64,000 nt of DNA from Codonopsis lanceolata (taxonomy: Eukaryota; Streptophyta; Magnoliopsida; Asterales; Campanulaceae). This document shows, piece after piece, positions 32,553 through 46,985 of this stretch (position 1 is its first letter; every line of letters starts with the position of its first letter). The notes beneath the pieces are model-generated. The model was not told the origin of the DNA and did not search any database. It saw only the letters and a list, made by a program, of their open reading frames with translations. A program made the position numbers and the translations under genes. Where the stretch lies: contig CM028381.1 of NCBI GenBank assembly GCA_013146195.2, positions 96,349,621 to 96,413,620 on the forward strand, given 5' to 3'.

Positions 32553-33134
32553 TAGGGGTGGCAAATCAGTCGTGCTGGGCTGTTATCGGGCCGGCACGAT
32601 AACAGCACGACACGATAAGCACGAACACGAACACGACACGATAAGCTTATCGTGCCTAATATTAAAACCCGAACACGACACGATAAAAACACGAAAAGCA
32701 CGACACGACACGATAGACACGATAAGCAAAAAAAACACGATTTATTTAGTCAGGTCCGTTAAGCCCAATAAACATTATAAAATATATAATTTTGATTTTT
32801 AATACATATTTTGAAAATTTATCAATATAAATAGTCAAGTAGTTTAAAAGTCATAATTTTCAAATGATAAAACTATGAAATAATCATGAAAATAGTTCGA
32901 AAGAAGTGAATAACCTCTAGTAAATTTTCAAAAATATATTTTTAAAACATATATATTTTAGTTATCGTGTCTTATCGTGCCTTACCGTGCTTATCAAGCC
33001 AGCCTGATAACAACCCATTGTTTATCGTGTTGACCCTATAACGGCCCGAACCCGGTAAGCCCCAGCCCAAACCCTATAATTTTGTGTCGTGTTCGTGTCG
33101 GTCAATCGTGTCGTGCCTCAAATTGCCACCCCTA
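32553..33134. mobile_element. Non-autonomous hAT element, 582 bp, TSD TTCATAAT
   Basis: TIRs TAGGGGTGGCAA and TTGCCACCCCTA are perfect over 12 bases. TTCATAAT occurs on both sides (32545-32552 and 33135-33142). The interior has 'CACGACACGATAAGCACGAA' repeats near the left end and inverted 'CGTGTCGTG' motifs near the right, typical subterminal repeats. It inserted in the large LTR. Confidence 0.93.
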
Positions 33135-33956
33135 TTCATAATCATCATAATCGTGTTTATTTAGTTCATGTATATGTTTGGAAGCATTAATTTGTTGCGA
33201 TTTCGTTACATGAATTCATACTTTCGTTATGTTATGTTGTTAAACGATTTGATTTCATTTAGGTCTTAATCTAGCATGTACTTATATTGTAGACTATTCA
33301 TGACATCTTTAACATGTTCATAATCATTCATGTTTACTTGTTTGATCATTGATTCAATTGTTACTTTGTTATTGTATGTTTTGTGCTTCATTTGAGACTT
33401 TTTGATAGTTGTTCAGGTGAGTTTTGGACTCATTTTGAGTGTGGAAGCAACCTTTGATGATTGGGTTTGGGTTAGGACTCATTTGGGAAGAGTTTTGAGC
33501 ATTTTTGGTTTAGGGACCAAGCGGTTGCTTGGTGTTTTGGCCAAGCTATCGCGCAATTTCCAGAAACACACTTTGCTCGATTATAGAGCAAGCAGTCGCT
33601 CAAGGGAGAGGGCCAAGCGAGCGCTTGGTCTGTCGAATAGCAACGTCCTGTTTTGATTTTTGGACTGCAATGTCGACCCTACCTTTACTAAAACCCTTCT
33701 GTCAGTGCCTCGTTTTTGACCGGATCCGCACCATATGAAAGGCGGGGTGGTTTCAAAACCTTTTAAAGCGCGTTGAATACGCTCGGCCTCAATTGTGACT
33801 CAAAATATAAATAACAGAGTCGTCATCTTTATTTTAAGGATAAACAAAGAAAAACAAAATATACTAGATTTGTAAAAGAGTTCGGAGGCTAAGTTGTGAG
33901 TTGGGAAGGGGTTAGGCACCCAACTTGCCTTTTCGGACTCAAAATAGATTTTTGGC

Positions 33957-34059
<103 letters not shown>

Positions 34060-34750
34060 CAAAAGAAATAAAGAAACTTACAGCAGCCTCATTTTAGAGT
34101 TGAAGATAAACTTTATAAAAATTAGGCCATAATAATGACTTATTTTATATCTATTTACTATAGAAATTTGAGTAGCGTAATGATTTATTTTATGATATAT
34201 TACTATTTAAATAGCACCATTTTAAATACAAAATAATAAATACTTTAGGGCACCTACCTCTTGAAGTGTGTGAACTTTATCCTGGACCAACTTCTTTTCT
34301 GATAGGTTTTAGGGTGTGCTCGCTCTGTCCCTCGGGGAGATGTAATCTTTTTTTTCTGTTGTTTGTTGTTGTTGTTGTCGGATTTCGGGCAGCGTGACTG
34401 CTCCTTTTGGTTGCTTTTCGCCTCGGGATCCGAGCGGCACAACTACTTGCTTTTACTTGTTTTTGTTGTTGTCGAGTCTAAAATCGGGTAGAGCAACTGT
34501 TTGCTTTTACTGGATTTGACGTCTGGATTCGGGCAGGGCAACTGTTCTTTTTGGGATTTTGTAACAAGTGAAATAGGGCAGAAACGTAGCAGGATAACTA
34601 GGGTTCACTTTGGCCGAAGAGTCTATGTGTTTAGGGGAGATTTTAGCAGCCTAACAGAGCTTCGGGGTTTGATATTAAAACTCACAGTGTAACTGCTCTT
34701 CAGAAATTCTCTCCGTAAAATTTTTCGTTCTTTGGGCAATGCACTGCCTC

Positions 34751-34761
34751 CGTATTTATAG
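34751..34761 (-). promoter_or_regulatory. LTR TATA box
   Basis: The minus strand reads CCTATAAATACGG here, at the same relative position as the TATA boxes of the related LTRs. Confidence 0.6.
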
Positions 34762-35444
34762 GCTGAGATGGGGGATTCCTTAACAGTGAAGGATGATCAG
34801 ATATTATCTCTCTGTGCATCAAAGTTTTGTACCTTGCACTGAGGAGCTTGTACCAAAAGCTAACTGGAGCAATGCATAAAGGAAAGTGGGGCGCTGCCTA
34901 TAGGCATTATGGGCGCAGCGCCCATAATGGCCTATGGCTGCTCCCACTTTGTTTCTTCTTCTGTTTTTGGCACTTTCACCCCTGCAATTCACTGTTTGTT
35001 AAATCTTCCGTCCATTTGCACTTTTAACCCTGTAACTTGACATCTGTTAGTCTTTTTAACAGGTCTTGATATTTTATCGCATGCATAAATAGGGGTAGGA
35101 AATTGGGGTGTCTACACCTTCCTAAACACTCCTAATCATCCCTAATCCTATCCTAACATGTTTGATTAGCTTAAGTGTGGTTTAGTTTGGCTAATGGAGG
35201 AGTTTGGCCAACCATATTAGTTGGGCACTTGTCCCACTAAGGTTTTGACCCTTCGAAAACCACACACCAGCCTTTGTGACTCCATTCTACTGTCATTTGC
35301 TTCCAAAAACGTGAGAGAGCTTCCATGGGAGATTGAGAGAGCTCTTGGGGTGATTTATCTTGGCTTTCATAGCCACACTTGTTTATGTTTCAAGCCAAAG
35401 CCATAGAAACGAAGAGCTTGTCAAGGAGTCCATTTCTATATATC

Positions 35445-36705
35445 TGATCGATGTATTTTATACGTCGATATCGGGTACTTTTATAACTTAAATTGAGCGA
35501 TTCTACGAGGCTTTTGGCTACTGATATGTGTTTTCCAGTTGTTTTATGAGTTTCAGGGTTTTAGGTAAAATTATATGAATTATGAGACTTTTAGTGAAGA
35601 TTTCGAAGAAGGGGCCAAAGTGTAATATGGAAGAAAAATGACAGAAATAGAAACTGACCAACTTGTGGCCGCAAGGTATTTTGACCTTGCCTTCGTAAGG
35701 TGGACACTAAGATAGCCCCGAAATTGAAGACCTTTGCGGACGCAATGGGTAATGACCTTACGGCCGCAAGGTGCACAGAACCGCCATATCGGGGTCTTCA
35801 AGCCATATCGAAACTCCTAAAGCCCTACAACTCCATGGTATATATAAAGGACGGTAGCCAGAGCTCAAGGGCAGCCAGGAAGTAGTTTTATACTGCTTTA
35901 GCATATGATTTAGAGTGTATAACATAGTTTAGTTGTTGTAATTACAAGTTTTGAAGATCGATCCATGTATTCATTCATCTCCATGAGCAGTTCATTTTCA
36001 AGGATGAACTAAACATCCATTAATCTAGGAGTTGGAAGGTAACTTGTATCGAATCTATGCTTTAACCTATTTTTTATTCATTCAATTCTTGTTGATCATG
36101 GTGATTATCAATCCCTTTATTATCTCACTTTGAACAAATGAATGTAATCGTGAATAATAAAGGCCTAGAGGTGCGGATAACTACATGACCAATATGCATA
36201 TGTCGTACACTGGCTCACCATCGTGATAAATTGAACCTATCGATACACGAGAGTGATAAGTTAGGGTCAGGTTCATATATATGACCTAAGTGACAGTTAG
36301 GATCCATATGTTCTTGTGCCTAGGATATAGAATGGACGAATTATTTGGAGATGGAGACTGAACGGTAATTCGACAGGCTATATCTATATTTTGTGAACGA
36401 ACCCAAGAAATTGAATGATACTTTATCAAAAATAAGCCATAGAGGAGATACAAGTGAAACCCTAATCCTAGATTTCCTTCCACCATAAGATCTTCATAAC
36501 TTGTGATTGCTGCTAATTTAGTTAACTTTAGAATAATAATTAGTTTAGATAAAATCAATATAAAAACCCATTTAGTTTAATAAATCGCTATCAATAATCG
36601 TACTATTTATGATCTTCTTGTCTCTGTGGTTTGACCCTTGTTTCCCAAGCTATTCTACAATAGTCTTGTCCACTTGCAAGGAATAATTAAAATAAGACAC
36701 GATCA
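35445..36705 (+). mobile_element. Solo LTR (Athila-like, inferred), TSD ATATC
   Basis: It runs TGATCGATGTATTTTATACG ... AATAAGACACGATCA with ATATC on both sides (35440-35444 and 36706-36710). It is the opposite-strand relative of 18094-19401, and the pair share terminal inverted ends, the CTTGCGGCCGCAAGG-type palindromes (35665-35775) and the GTCTCTGTGGTTTGACCCTTG block near 36621. It inserted into the large LTR. Its exact target duplication against the decayed one at 18094 suggests that it is younger. Confidence 0.85.
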
Positions 36706-38920
36706 ATATCTTATTGTATTTCCATTTTCATTGCTTGTGTTGAGGTTGCAAGTAAGTTACTTCTTCTTTTCTTTGGATTTTGTACTCATTGACCCTAAGG
36801 AAAACAAAAGGCTTTCTATTTAAGGTCAATGAGTGCACATGTATGATTTGTATGCCTTTATATTGTGTTTTGAAGAGTGAACTTATTAAGAATCATGTGT
36901 GGGTTGAATTCTATGAATGTTAAAGTATGTTATTATCTTTCACTATGTATATTTAGGACTATGAGCATGCTAGAATACATTTCTATCTTTGGATACATGT
37001 TTGTAATGTGATTATTGGTTTGAAATGTAATACATTGATTCGTGAATTCTACTTGAGAGTTTTGTTGGGGAATTGCGGGTTGATGACCTTAAGAATTTAG
37101 CTAGGAATACTAGCTAATAAATTTAGAAGGGTAATGTTACATATAGCTTTTATACCCTAGAATAATTAAAAGTGTAAAAATGACTCAACGAAGTCAATTA
37201 GTGGATTAGTATGACAATAGAGAACTACATATTTAAGTCCTACGAAATTTGGGATTCGTTTAATGGAGGTTACGCCTCAGAGCATGAAAAGTGTATGACG
37301 GACACTTGGTTATTAAAGTCTTAATGTGATTGCTTTAATGTGTTTATGTGCTAGTTAGCAATGAAATGCATGACTAGGAGATTATAGAGTATGTACCTAC
37401 TTGATTTGGTTGAATGCGTTCGATCTTTCGTACTCTTCCTTTGATTGAGCATGTGAGTATATATTACTTGTGCTTGGGTTTGAGTCCAGCTGGAGTCGTC
37501 TTGTTAGAGTCTGTGGCGGGATGATGCATCGTCTTCACGAATTGTGGGATTTGTGATCGCGATGGATCGTCGTGCCGGGTTACACACACCCCTCTATCGA
37601 TAGCCACGGTGGGGATGTAGCTGATCACTGTTGTAGTAATAAACATAACCTTGATAGTTATAGAACTCGAGCGGGGAATGTCTCGGGGACGTCGATACCA
37701 CGAATTAGGTATCGAGGACACATTTAATTTGCACGTATGTTTTTGCAGGAACGACACGGCGGAAACGAAATTGGGTATCATATCTTCATTTATGTGATTT
37801 ATCTCACGAGTACTTATATGTGAACAATGTGCAACATGATTATGATATGATATGTCTATTGAGATTGTTTAATGAATTGTTATTAAGTATTGATAACATG
37901 ATTCATATGATACTTGTGCATAATGCCATGACATGTTACGTTTAGTAGCTTACTATGTCTTTATGACTTACTCCGTTTGTTTGTTTTCCTTAGATCCGAG
38001 TCAAGCGAGCGGTTCGAAGTAAATTCGTGGGGTCTTCGATTGTGTGGAGCTTTTGTGAAGGTTGCTACCTCGTAATATGTTTAGTAGTCTTTCTTTTGGC
38101 AAGGACATTTGAGAAGTAAAGTTATGTAAACTTTACAATGGGTAGCAAGACTTGTATTGTGTATTTGGTACTTATGTAAAAATGATAATTGTACTTCAAT
38201 CTTTTGTGAGCCGACTTGTGTTAGTCGTGCCATGTTTATATAAGTTATCTTATTTCCAACAAGTTTAAATGACATGTTGGTTTGGTTGATTATGTCTGTT
38301 CTCCGGCATGTTTAGTCGTTGAGTGTTAGACTAGAGTTGTAGACTTAGTTTAATGTTGGGTTCCGGCTGTAACGTCGCCGATGACTTGGTTTATTTTGTT
38401 ATATAAATTGCATAACATGTGGTTTATATTGCACATATAAAATGTTGCGTCGTGTGCTTTGAATTTTTAGGTCAAGAGATTTACCTTCTCTTAGGTCGGT
38501 TGTAGTTTGAAGCTTGTTAGCTCGGGCGCCATTGTGTTAATTGCTTCCGCATTTGTTTGAGTTGTCGGCGTATCGCTATTATATAGCCTACCCTTTGCTT
38601 GTTTGTTGTGCTTTTGGCGGCACGACCTAGGGATCTCGTCTTGGGGTCCGGGTCGGGTCGTCACATGTATTACATAAATAATAAGCATGTTCATCATTAC
38701 ATTTTCTAATTTTTAAACAACATAGGACTCCATAGGACATCTAAAGTACATCTATCAAATGTTTTCCTCAAAAAAAGATGAATGAATTAAAGCCAACCCA
38801 GGTTTTCTTTCTAATAACAAAAACAATACAAAAATGGCACACAAATTATTAGGATATAGACCGCCGAGATAGTGAGAGAGAGGGAGAGAGAAGTAAGAAT
38901 AATAAACCATACCAACCAAG

Positions 38921-39448
38921 GGAATGCCCAAACTGACCACGACTCAGAGCTCAGGTGACACTAAACGTACCAAAACAAAAGCCAATCGGAAAAACTCTCT
39001 ATCACAGTCGATAAACACCCTTACCGAGGGCCACACGACACCCCCCCCCCCGAATAAACACATTCAAATGTGAGGTTAGATGAGGCATTTGTGAAACTCA
39101 CATGAATAATCGATTATTCAGGGGGCGTTCATTGTTTTTGTGAGGTCCACTTTTTATTGGAAAATTAATAAGAAGAGTCAATTTGAAAAGCAACATGATA
39201 TGGTCTTCTTTTGACGAGTTACATCTATATCTGGTGTCTTTTATTATTTATAAGATATCCTTCTCCCACCTTCTCGAATATAGAAAAGACACATACTATA
39301 ATATAGAAAAAACCCCTAACAAATATTTTATGTAAGTCAGTATTATACCAACCAAGGAATGCCTAAACTAACCATGGCTCAGAGCTCCAGTGACACTAAA
39401 CGTACCAAGACGAAAGTCAACCGAAAAAGCTCTATGTCACAACCGATA
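38921..39448 (+). repeat. Direct repeat, about 100 bp, copies about 425 bp apart
   Basis: Copy 1 starts ACCAACCAAGGGAATGCCCA at 38921, copy 2 ACCAACCAAGGAATGCCTAA at 39347. Both continue through CAGAGCTC, GACACTAAACGTACCAA and ATCACAGTCGATAA / GTCACAACCGATAA. Confidence 0.8.
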
Positions 39449-39480
39449 AGATAAATATAATAATAATGTATAATTTTAGA

Positions 39481-39690
39481 AGAGGAGACAAGCTCCTACC
39501 GAACCTAATCTCTCTATGTGGACTGAGATCTCAAGGATGAAGAGATAGAAGAGGGGATAGGACGCGGCTGCTCTCATAAACTGAGGACCACCCAAAACCC
39601 CCCAACAAACCCGCTCACCGGAGACGAGCTCCTACCGAAGCTAATCTCTCCAAGTGGACTGATATCTCAAAGATGAAGAGAGAGAAAAGG
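39481..39690 (+). repeat. Direct repeat, about 70 bp
   Basis: GAGACAAGCTCCTACCGAAC (39484) and GAGACGAGCTCCTACCGAAG (39619) begin two copies that both pass through TAATCTCTC, GTGGACTGA and GATGAAGAGA. Confidence 0.78.
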
Positions 39691-40014
39691 AAAGATGATT
39701 GTATTCTAACATATTAATTAACCCTAGCTGTTCTCACAATTTGAAAGGTGGTGACGGGAAGGGAATTATGGAGTTTATATATCAGGGTTTAGAAGGACAA
39801 GAAAATAAACAATAATCTAACCCTACCGGTTTTGTGAACAAGCTGAGCCGTCAAGTAGTTGGGATGTGGCCAATTGGACATGTTGATTGTGTGGTATTGG
39901 AAGAACCGAAATATGGATTATGGAAAGTAGCTTAAGCCCAAAAGGTAACTTTTAAAACAATAATATTTTATAGAAAGTAGCTTATGCCCAAAAGGCAACT
40001 TTTAATTCTTTTTC

Positions 40015-40425
40015 CCCATTTATATGTATAATTTTATACAATTATTTCCAAGATACGATAAATAGAAAAATAATGTAAAAATGAAAATAGCCCCTGACTC
40101 CAATTTTATTGGTAAAAAGAAATGAGTGTTATATTTCTCATTTAGTTTTTTTTTCTTCAATGGGGTGGGTTTTTTTTATTTCTCATTTAAAGAGACATTA
40201 TTAATTGATTTAGAGAGTTGACATCATTCAAGTCTATAAACATAACCGGGAAACATACATCATTTATATGTATAATTTTATACACTTGCTTCCAAGATAA
40301 GATAAATATAAAAATATAATTTCAATGAAAATAGCCCCTCATTCCAATTTTATTGATGGAAAGAAGGAGTGTTATAGTTCTCATATAGTGTTTTTCAATG
40401 GGGTGGTTTTTTTATTTTAGAAATG
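40015..40425 (+). repeat. Direct repeat, about 170 bp
   Basis: Two copies of 'TATATGTATAATTTTATACA' (40020 and 40265) continue into AAAATAGCCCCT, CCAATTTTATTG and CAATGGGGTGG. Copies are about 245 bases apart. A related CAATG/GGTGG end recurs near 41800. Confidence 0.75.
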
Positions 40426-42427
40426 GTCATAAGAAAATAATATTGTTCTTCAATCATTTTGTTGAAGTCTTTTGAATGAGATGTATTAAAGTCTCGTATT
40501 ATTTTGTTTGTTTTCTTTGATTTATTAATAATATAAAATATTATGACGCAGAAGATGATGATCCCCCCACCATTTTAATGTTGGAGGTTTTGTTCATAGT
40601 GTGTTATTTCAGATTTCTATTCATCCTCTATCAAATATAACAAATGGTATGATATTTGACGATTTATTAAAGTAATTTTTATTTATTTATATACATATGT
40701 TTGTATTTTCACTAACCATCATTTTTTCACAGCTTCTACGTCGGTACAGAATACAAGAGACAATTGTTTTTATCGATTTTCCAATTGCACTGAGACAAGT
40801 TTCTCACAAATTGTTGACAACCAATGATGAAGTTGACTCAATAACAAATAATCGTGGCTTGCAGAATAAGAATATGGATTTTTTTGTGAAACTGTGTCAC
40901 TTACTAAAAGTAAAGTTATATAATTTGTGTTTTAAATTTTGTATTATTTAGTTTTGTACTTTTTAGTTGTGCTTTCTTATTTAGTTTTTATTAATGATAT
41001 TTTTTTAAACTATATAACGTTAGTTTTTATTATTATTCTACGGTAGTTAAAATTTTATGTAAAAAGTTTGAAGGATTATATGTATACACAAACAAACTAA
41101 TTACAAAGGAAATTTTAAATATGTTTTGCAATTGCTTTTTTGTATGTGTTTTAATGTAAGTGTGAATCAAATAAATCTTGAAATTGTAAAACTACGTCTC
41201 AAGATAAGAAATTTTAGATGTTATAATTTTTTCAGTTAAAATCATGACGAAATCAGACCCATTATTCATTATTATATTTTTAGATTTTATCATTAATTAT
41301 ATTAAGCTTATTTACCATGTGTACTCCCTTTTTAAATTGTCATAATGATTAATTAATAAACAAGTTTAAGTAAGAATTTCTTATGGTAAAATACGATAAA
41401 TGATAAACTACTTATAGAAAAAAAATATATAGATTCTTCCTTTGTGAAAATATTAAAGGTATGAATATAAACAATTTTCTTATCAATCATCTAAAAATTA
41501 ATATATTTTGAATGATTATAAATATAATATAAATTACTTCAATCAACTTTAAAATATTACAATGATTTAAGAATTAATTCAATTTAACTTTTAAATTTTT
41601 TTTTGATTATGAGTAACTGACAATACTCATCCAAGCTTGGATGTTCCATTTCTTAGAGGGGGTGAATATCTTTGTTTGTTTGTGATGAAATGTTTTTACA
41701 TTGCAATGAAATTATATAATATATTAATAATTTTGTATATAACATTGTATTTGGGGTTTTTTTTAGGTTATTTGGACATGGTCAGTCCAATATTCAAATG
41801 TAGTTTTTGAGGTGGTTTTTTTTTTTTTAAATAAAGAAAGATTATCTTGCCGTTATAATACCAACAATCCAAAGTACAGTTTTATGTTGTATGCAAAAGA
41901 AAATACAACTGCCTGTTTTGAAACCACCCCCTTCAGAACTACATGAATTATTGTATGGAAAAACCGATAAAAGTAAACACTTCCGGTAAAACATCTGTTC
42001 TTATAACAATATGTTTTGTTTCACCTCGATGTGTGGGGGGGGGGACGATAGACTCTCGTATAATTTTATTGTTTATTATTATTATTTATTTTGTTTGTAT
42101 TAAAGTTTATATTGTATATTATTCAACTTAAATTATTTATATGATTTTACACTTGTGTACAAATCGTACAACGCATGAATGCATCACTAGTACTGTATAA
42201 ACAAAGTAAACACAAACCCAGATCAAAATAATGTTTCGATCTTCTGAATTTGCGTTAAAAGAAAATTAGGAAAAATCTAATCATTTGTTTCTGGCACAGA
42301 TAGCCATAGCAATCCCCAAAATTGGAGCATTTGATGACACCTTTTCGTCGATAGTAGAACAATCTCAGATAGGTTGAAGAAAAAAAAAAGCACACAAAGG
42401 ATGAAAAAAATAGTTCTGAAATCATAC

Positions 42428-43131
42428 TGATATGGCAAAAATATCAGTCTTGGGCCGTCCGATTGATATAGATGATATCTGGGCTTGATCTGCTTCCTTG
42501 AACCTATTTAAAATCACGAAATCACCTTAGTGGAAGTGCAAGGCTTGGTCAGGCCTCGCGAAACCACTACGGCGTGAGAGTAAGTATCGTGTATTGTCAA
42601 GAGAGAAATTGACAGAGGTTCGAAACTCATGAAAGAGTGTGTACCTTGAATATGGTTTTTGGATGGGTATTTATAGGCCCCCCAATGTCATCGAATACGT
42701 CTAGGATTAACTTCCTTAGTTATCTTGTAGAATTAGGAGAGAATCCCTAGATTTTAGGCGTGATAGGTGGCTGACTGCGTGAATGTAGGAGCTGATATGG
42801 TAAGTTCCTTGCCCGGATAAGGAAACCTTTGGCTTGTCTTGGAGAGCAAGTTTCTGAGGTTCCCTGTTCGATACTTGCCTGGCGAACAAGGCTCTACCCG
42901 ACTAGATGATACAGATATGGTGCAGACAAGTGTGGATCCCGGATATGGCCCTTGGTCGGGCAGGCGAGGCCTATGCTTGACTAGGTTTAGTCGGGAGCTA
43001 CAATGTTCTTTGCTCGATCCCCCACTAGCTCTGCCCGCTAGGTGGGTAGGTCCCATGCTAATTGGGCTCGTGACTGGCACGTGATGGACGCTCGTGCTTT
43101 ACTTGTGACCGGGTTTGGGCCGGGCACATCA
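42428..43131 (-). mobile_element. Solo LTR, 704 bp, TSD CATAC
   Basis: It runs TGATATGGCAAAAATATCAG to GGGCCGGGCACATCA and is flanked by CATAC on both sides (42423-42427 and 43132-43136). A strong minus-strand TATA box (CCTATAAATACCC) at 42665-42677 gives the orientation. The sequence is more GC-rich than its surroundings, with several CCCGG/CGGGC motifs. No family name can be given; there is no internal coding region. Confidence 0.85.
42668..42675 (-). promoter_or_regulatory. LTR TATA box
   Basis: TATAAATA on the minus strand within the solo LTR at 42428-43131. Confidence 0.6.
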
Positions 43132-43876
43132 CATACAAAAGGAGAGAAAGAACAACATGGACAGTAATGAACTCTTAAATTTGAAGCTTCAGTTTCCACT
43201 TCAACCAGTTTCATTTTCTTCTTTTGTCAAACCAAACCTAGAAATAATTTCTTGTACCTAAACGGTCCCTAATCTTTTTAAAGTGGACTAACTATTTTAC
43301 CCCTAGTTAAAGTCACGTAACATGCATGTGGGAAATCTTAATTGACAGAATTAGACAGAATTACCAATTGCGAGCAAAAGGGACCATTTAGTCCAAAGCA
43401 TCTTCGTGATAATCTAGGATTTACTAAGCTTAAAATCGAAAAAATGATTAATTTTGCCACTGTACTTTAACGAATCTTTACACTTTATCTCTGTACTATT
43501 TTTCAAGTGAAATTGACATTGTACTATTATAGATAGATGCAATTTCGCCGCTATCCGTAACTGACATCCAATTTTATCCGAATTAATTTCAGTTGTCTCC
43601 TCTAAAGTTTTTAAAAATGTTAGAAGATCATTAATGATAGTTAATGTTAAAAGATAATTTTTTTGGGTTCTTAAATTATAAGGGCGTCCTTTTTTCTTTT
43701 TTCGCTTTTAAGGGTTAAAAAAAGATACTATTTTAAAAACAAAAAAATGAAAGGATGAATGAAATATAAAAATAAAAAAAGAAGAAAATGTATATTGCTT
43801 GAATAAAAAATAGGAGAAAAATATTTAAATTATTTAAATTATACATTTTGTCTTAATGGATCATATCTTTAAAATA

Positions 43877-44188
<312 letters not shown>

Positions 44189-44941
44189 GTTCAAACGAAA
44201 TCTAATCGATTAACAAATTTTGAAAAAAAAAATTCATTAAATCTAGTTTTTAACACTTATTCATTGAATGTAATTTAATTCGTAAAGCAAATTAACTAAA
44301 ATTATAACTTATATATGTATTAATGTTTTTCAAAATCTGTTATAATTGGGAATTATAAAGATAATATTATTAAAATAAATTTAATTCAACCTATAATAGC
44401 TACCATGAAAATTGTCTTGTGTTAATTTTTTTGAATAATAATCTTTTTATAAGAATAATGTTTGCCCAATTTTCTAATGTTATTTGATGATTTATGTCTT
44501 ATATGTTTTATATGATAATTATTTATTAATTTATTAAATATTTTAGAATAATTTATTTAAAAATGATTTATTTTGAATAATTCAATAATTTATTAAAAAA
44601 TACTAAAAAATATTTAATTAATTTTTTTATTAATTTAGTTTTAATAATTATTAAGTAATATTGTAATAATTTAGTAAATAATTTATTAATAAAAAAGGAT
44701 AACCACCACCACACATATGATGATCCCAAATCGTTAAATACTTTAAATAATCTAATATCAGTCGGTAAAGCTTTTGTCAATTGTAAGTGAGCTACCAATG
44801 CGCTATTATATTATTGATAATCTTCTTTTAATTTTTTATTTAGGAAAAATATATATTTCCTTCTTATTTGCATTTTTATATTTCATTCATTTTTTTGTTC
44901 ATAAAGTAATTTTTTTAACCTGTAAAAGAAATTATTACTTA

Positions 44942-45199
44942 CTCCCTCCGTCCCTAAATTATCGTCCTCCTTTCTTTTTTCGTCCGTCCCAAAATAATTA
45001 TCCACTTTGAAACTTACTTTTTTAAAACATCACTTTTACCACTTTACCCTTATTTTTTCACTCTACTTTAATTATAGACCACATACACATGGACATTAAA
45101 GGAAACTACACATTAAACCAATATAAATAATCAAGTTAATTGTTTTTTCTTAAACTGTGCGCCGGATTAACTAGGACAATTATTTAGGGACGGAGGGAG
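44942..45199. mobile_element. Stowaway MITE, 258 bp
   Basis: CTCCCTCCGTCCCTAAATTA at the left and TTATTTAGGGACGGAGGGAG at the right are inverted repeats, with TA on both sides (44940-44941 and 45200-45201). It inserted into the MULE-like element. Confidence 0.95.
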
Positions 45200-45412
45200 T
45201 ATAATTTAAGAACTATAAATTAAATCATTTAATTTTTAACTTCAACTATCATTAAGCATCTTCCTACATTTTAAAAACCTTAGGGGAGGCAACTGAAATT
45301 AATTCTGTTAAAAACTAGATGACAGGTAGTGATAATGGTGAAATTAAATATCTCTTTTCAAGTACAATTGCAATTTTGGACGAAAAATAATCTATATTAT
45401 AAAACAGCTAGG

Positions 45413-46008
45413 TAATTGACTAGGGCTATTCAGAGGTTGAGATTAAATTCTTTTAAAATATTTAACGGTTGAGGTTCACCCTCACATTCACATATGTGAA
45501 TAGTTATCCCTTTTTAACTCCATATTTTTTTCTCTCCCTATTACAAATCACTCCCTACAATTAATTTTATGAGCAGTTACTCCTTTTTCTTCTCCCTATA
45601 TTTTATTTTCACATTACAAAGTTGCACCATGCGATTAATTTTCTAAAGAGTACCCCTTATAAAACATCAATCCATCAACTATCACTAAAAGCAATGTACC
45701 CTTCAACTGTAACATTTTTTTTTAAATCGTACATTCTATTTAAACACTGTCATTTCAATTTACGAAATCAGATATACTAACAATTGACTAGAGTTATTCA
45801 GAGGTTGAGATTAAATTATTTTAAAAAATCTAACAATTGAGATTCACCCTCACACTCACATGTGTGAGCCCTATTTTTTTTCTTCCTATGTTTATCTTCA
45901 TATTGCAAAGTCACATCAGACGATTAATCTTCTGAACAATCTCCCCTTATAAAATATCAATCTCTCAACTGTCATTTCAATTGATGAAATCAGATATACT
46001 GGCATTGT
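45413..46008 (+). repeat. Tandem duplication inside the MULE-like element's right TIR
   Basis: Unit 1 starts AATTGACTAGGGCTATTCAG (about 45413) and unit 2 starts AATTGACTAGAGTTATTCAG (about 45780). Both contain AGAGGTTGAGATTAAATT, TTCACCCTCACA and ACATATGTGA/ACATGTGTGA. The second unit is shorter. The pair interrupts the long right inverted repeat. Confidence 0.75.
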
Positions 46009-46103
46009 GCTATATGCACGAACTTAAAGATTTAGTACAGTAATAAAACATAACAATTGGTCAAAGTATAATAGTAAAATTAATCATTTTTGCGCTTAAG
46101 ATC

Positions 46104-46446
46104 TCAGATTTATTCCTTGCCATGTCCCTTAACTCCAATTATTTCCCAATCAACCAGTGTCATATCACAACTAATAATTCTTATATCTTTCTCAATGTAA
46201 AAACATTTCTTAAACTTCATTTTCTTTAATTAATTCTCTCTCTCTCTCTCTCTCTCTCGTTTTCTGAACAGTGGACAAGAAGTAGAAGGAGCTGTTTCAC
46301 CTTTTTGCAAATTCAAACAAGTTGAGAAAGAAGACATGGGTATTAAGTAGAAAATCTTTTTAATGAGACAAGTGACAACCCTCAATTATATTTTAATTAA
46401 GCGAGGACATATATATCTTATAATTAAATAGGTCTTTAATCCCTAC

Positions 46447-46502
<56 letters not shown>

Positions 46503-46985
46503 AATAATACAAGGAGCAAGGCATATGTCATTCTTCTTCTGTCTCATCCTTTGGAATTAATAGATTCTCGCGATGGATAACGACCCTCCATCAATTTTAG
46601 CACCAAAAAAGATCATTAATTTTTAATTTATCCACTCTCGTAACACATGAACCTTTGGGTTTTTCCTTTACATTTTAAGAGCATTCACGGTGATTTCCTT
46701 TATAATACTTAAAAATTATTTTTAGAGTTTTTCACTTCTCTTGATACTCATAATGGACAACCTATGAAACACCATATCCCTAAAATTAGCTAATTAATTC
46801 CCAAAATATTAGATGAGTTTTACCGATTACTGGATTCTTCCTATTGGTGAATCTTTATATACATAATAATCTGACAAGCTCATTTGATGATTTGCTTTCA
46901 TATTTTTTTTTCATTCTCAATTTCTATTAAATTAGGGTGTGTATGTTTTTTTTGCACTTATCATTCAACTTTCCTATTATTTATA
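46104..46985. other. Intergenic with (CT)n and (TA)n microsatellites
   Basis: A (CT)n tract lies at 46235-46258 and a (TA)n tract at 46448-46499. No gene is recognised. Confidence 0.5.

Larger units (their letters stand above)
38666..42422. other. Long gene-poor stretch with local duplications
   Basis: I recognise no gene here. Visible structure: a direct repeat (38921-39010 and 39347-39448), a second (39481-39550 and 39617-39685), a third (40015-40195 and 40260-40425), a poly-C run at 39044-39052 and a poly-G run near 42036-42044. The open stretch 40697-40951 encodes a small product that matches nothing I know and begins in AT-rich DNA. Confidence 0.45.

Noticed and set aside
40697..40951. 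84-codon open frame in AT-rich DNA
   Set aside because: No domain, promoter or homologue that I recognise; the length is within what chance allows over a 64-kb window.
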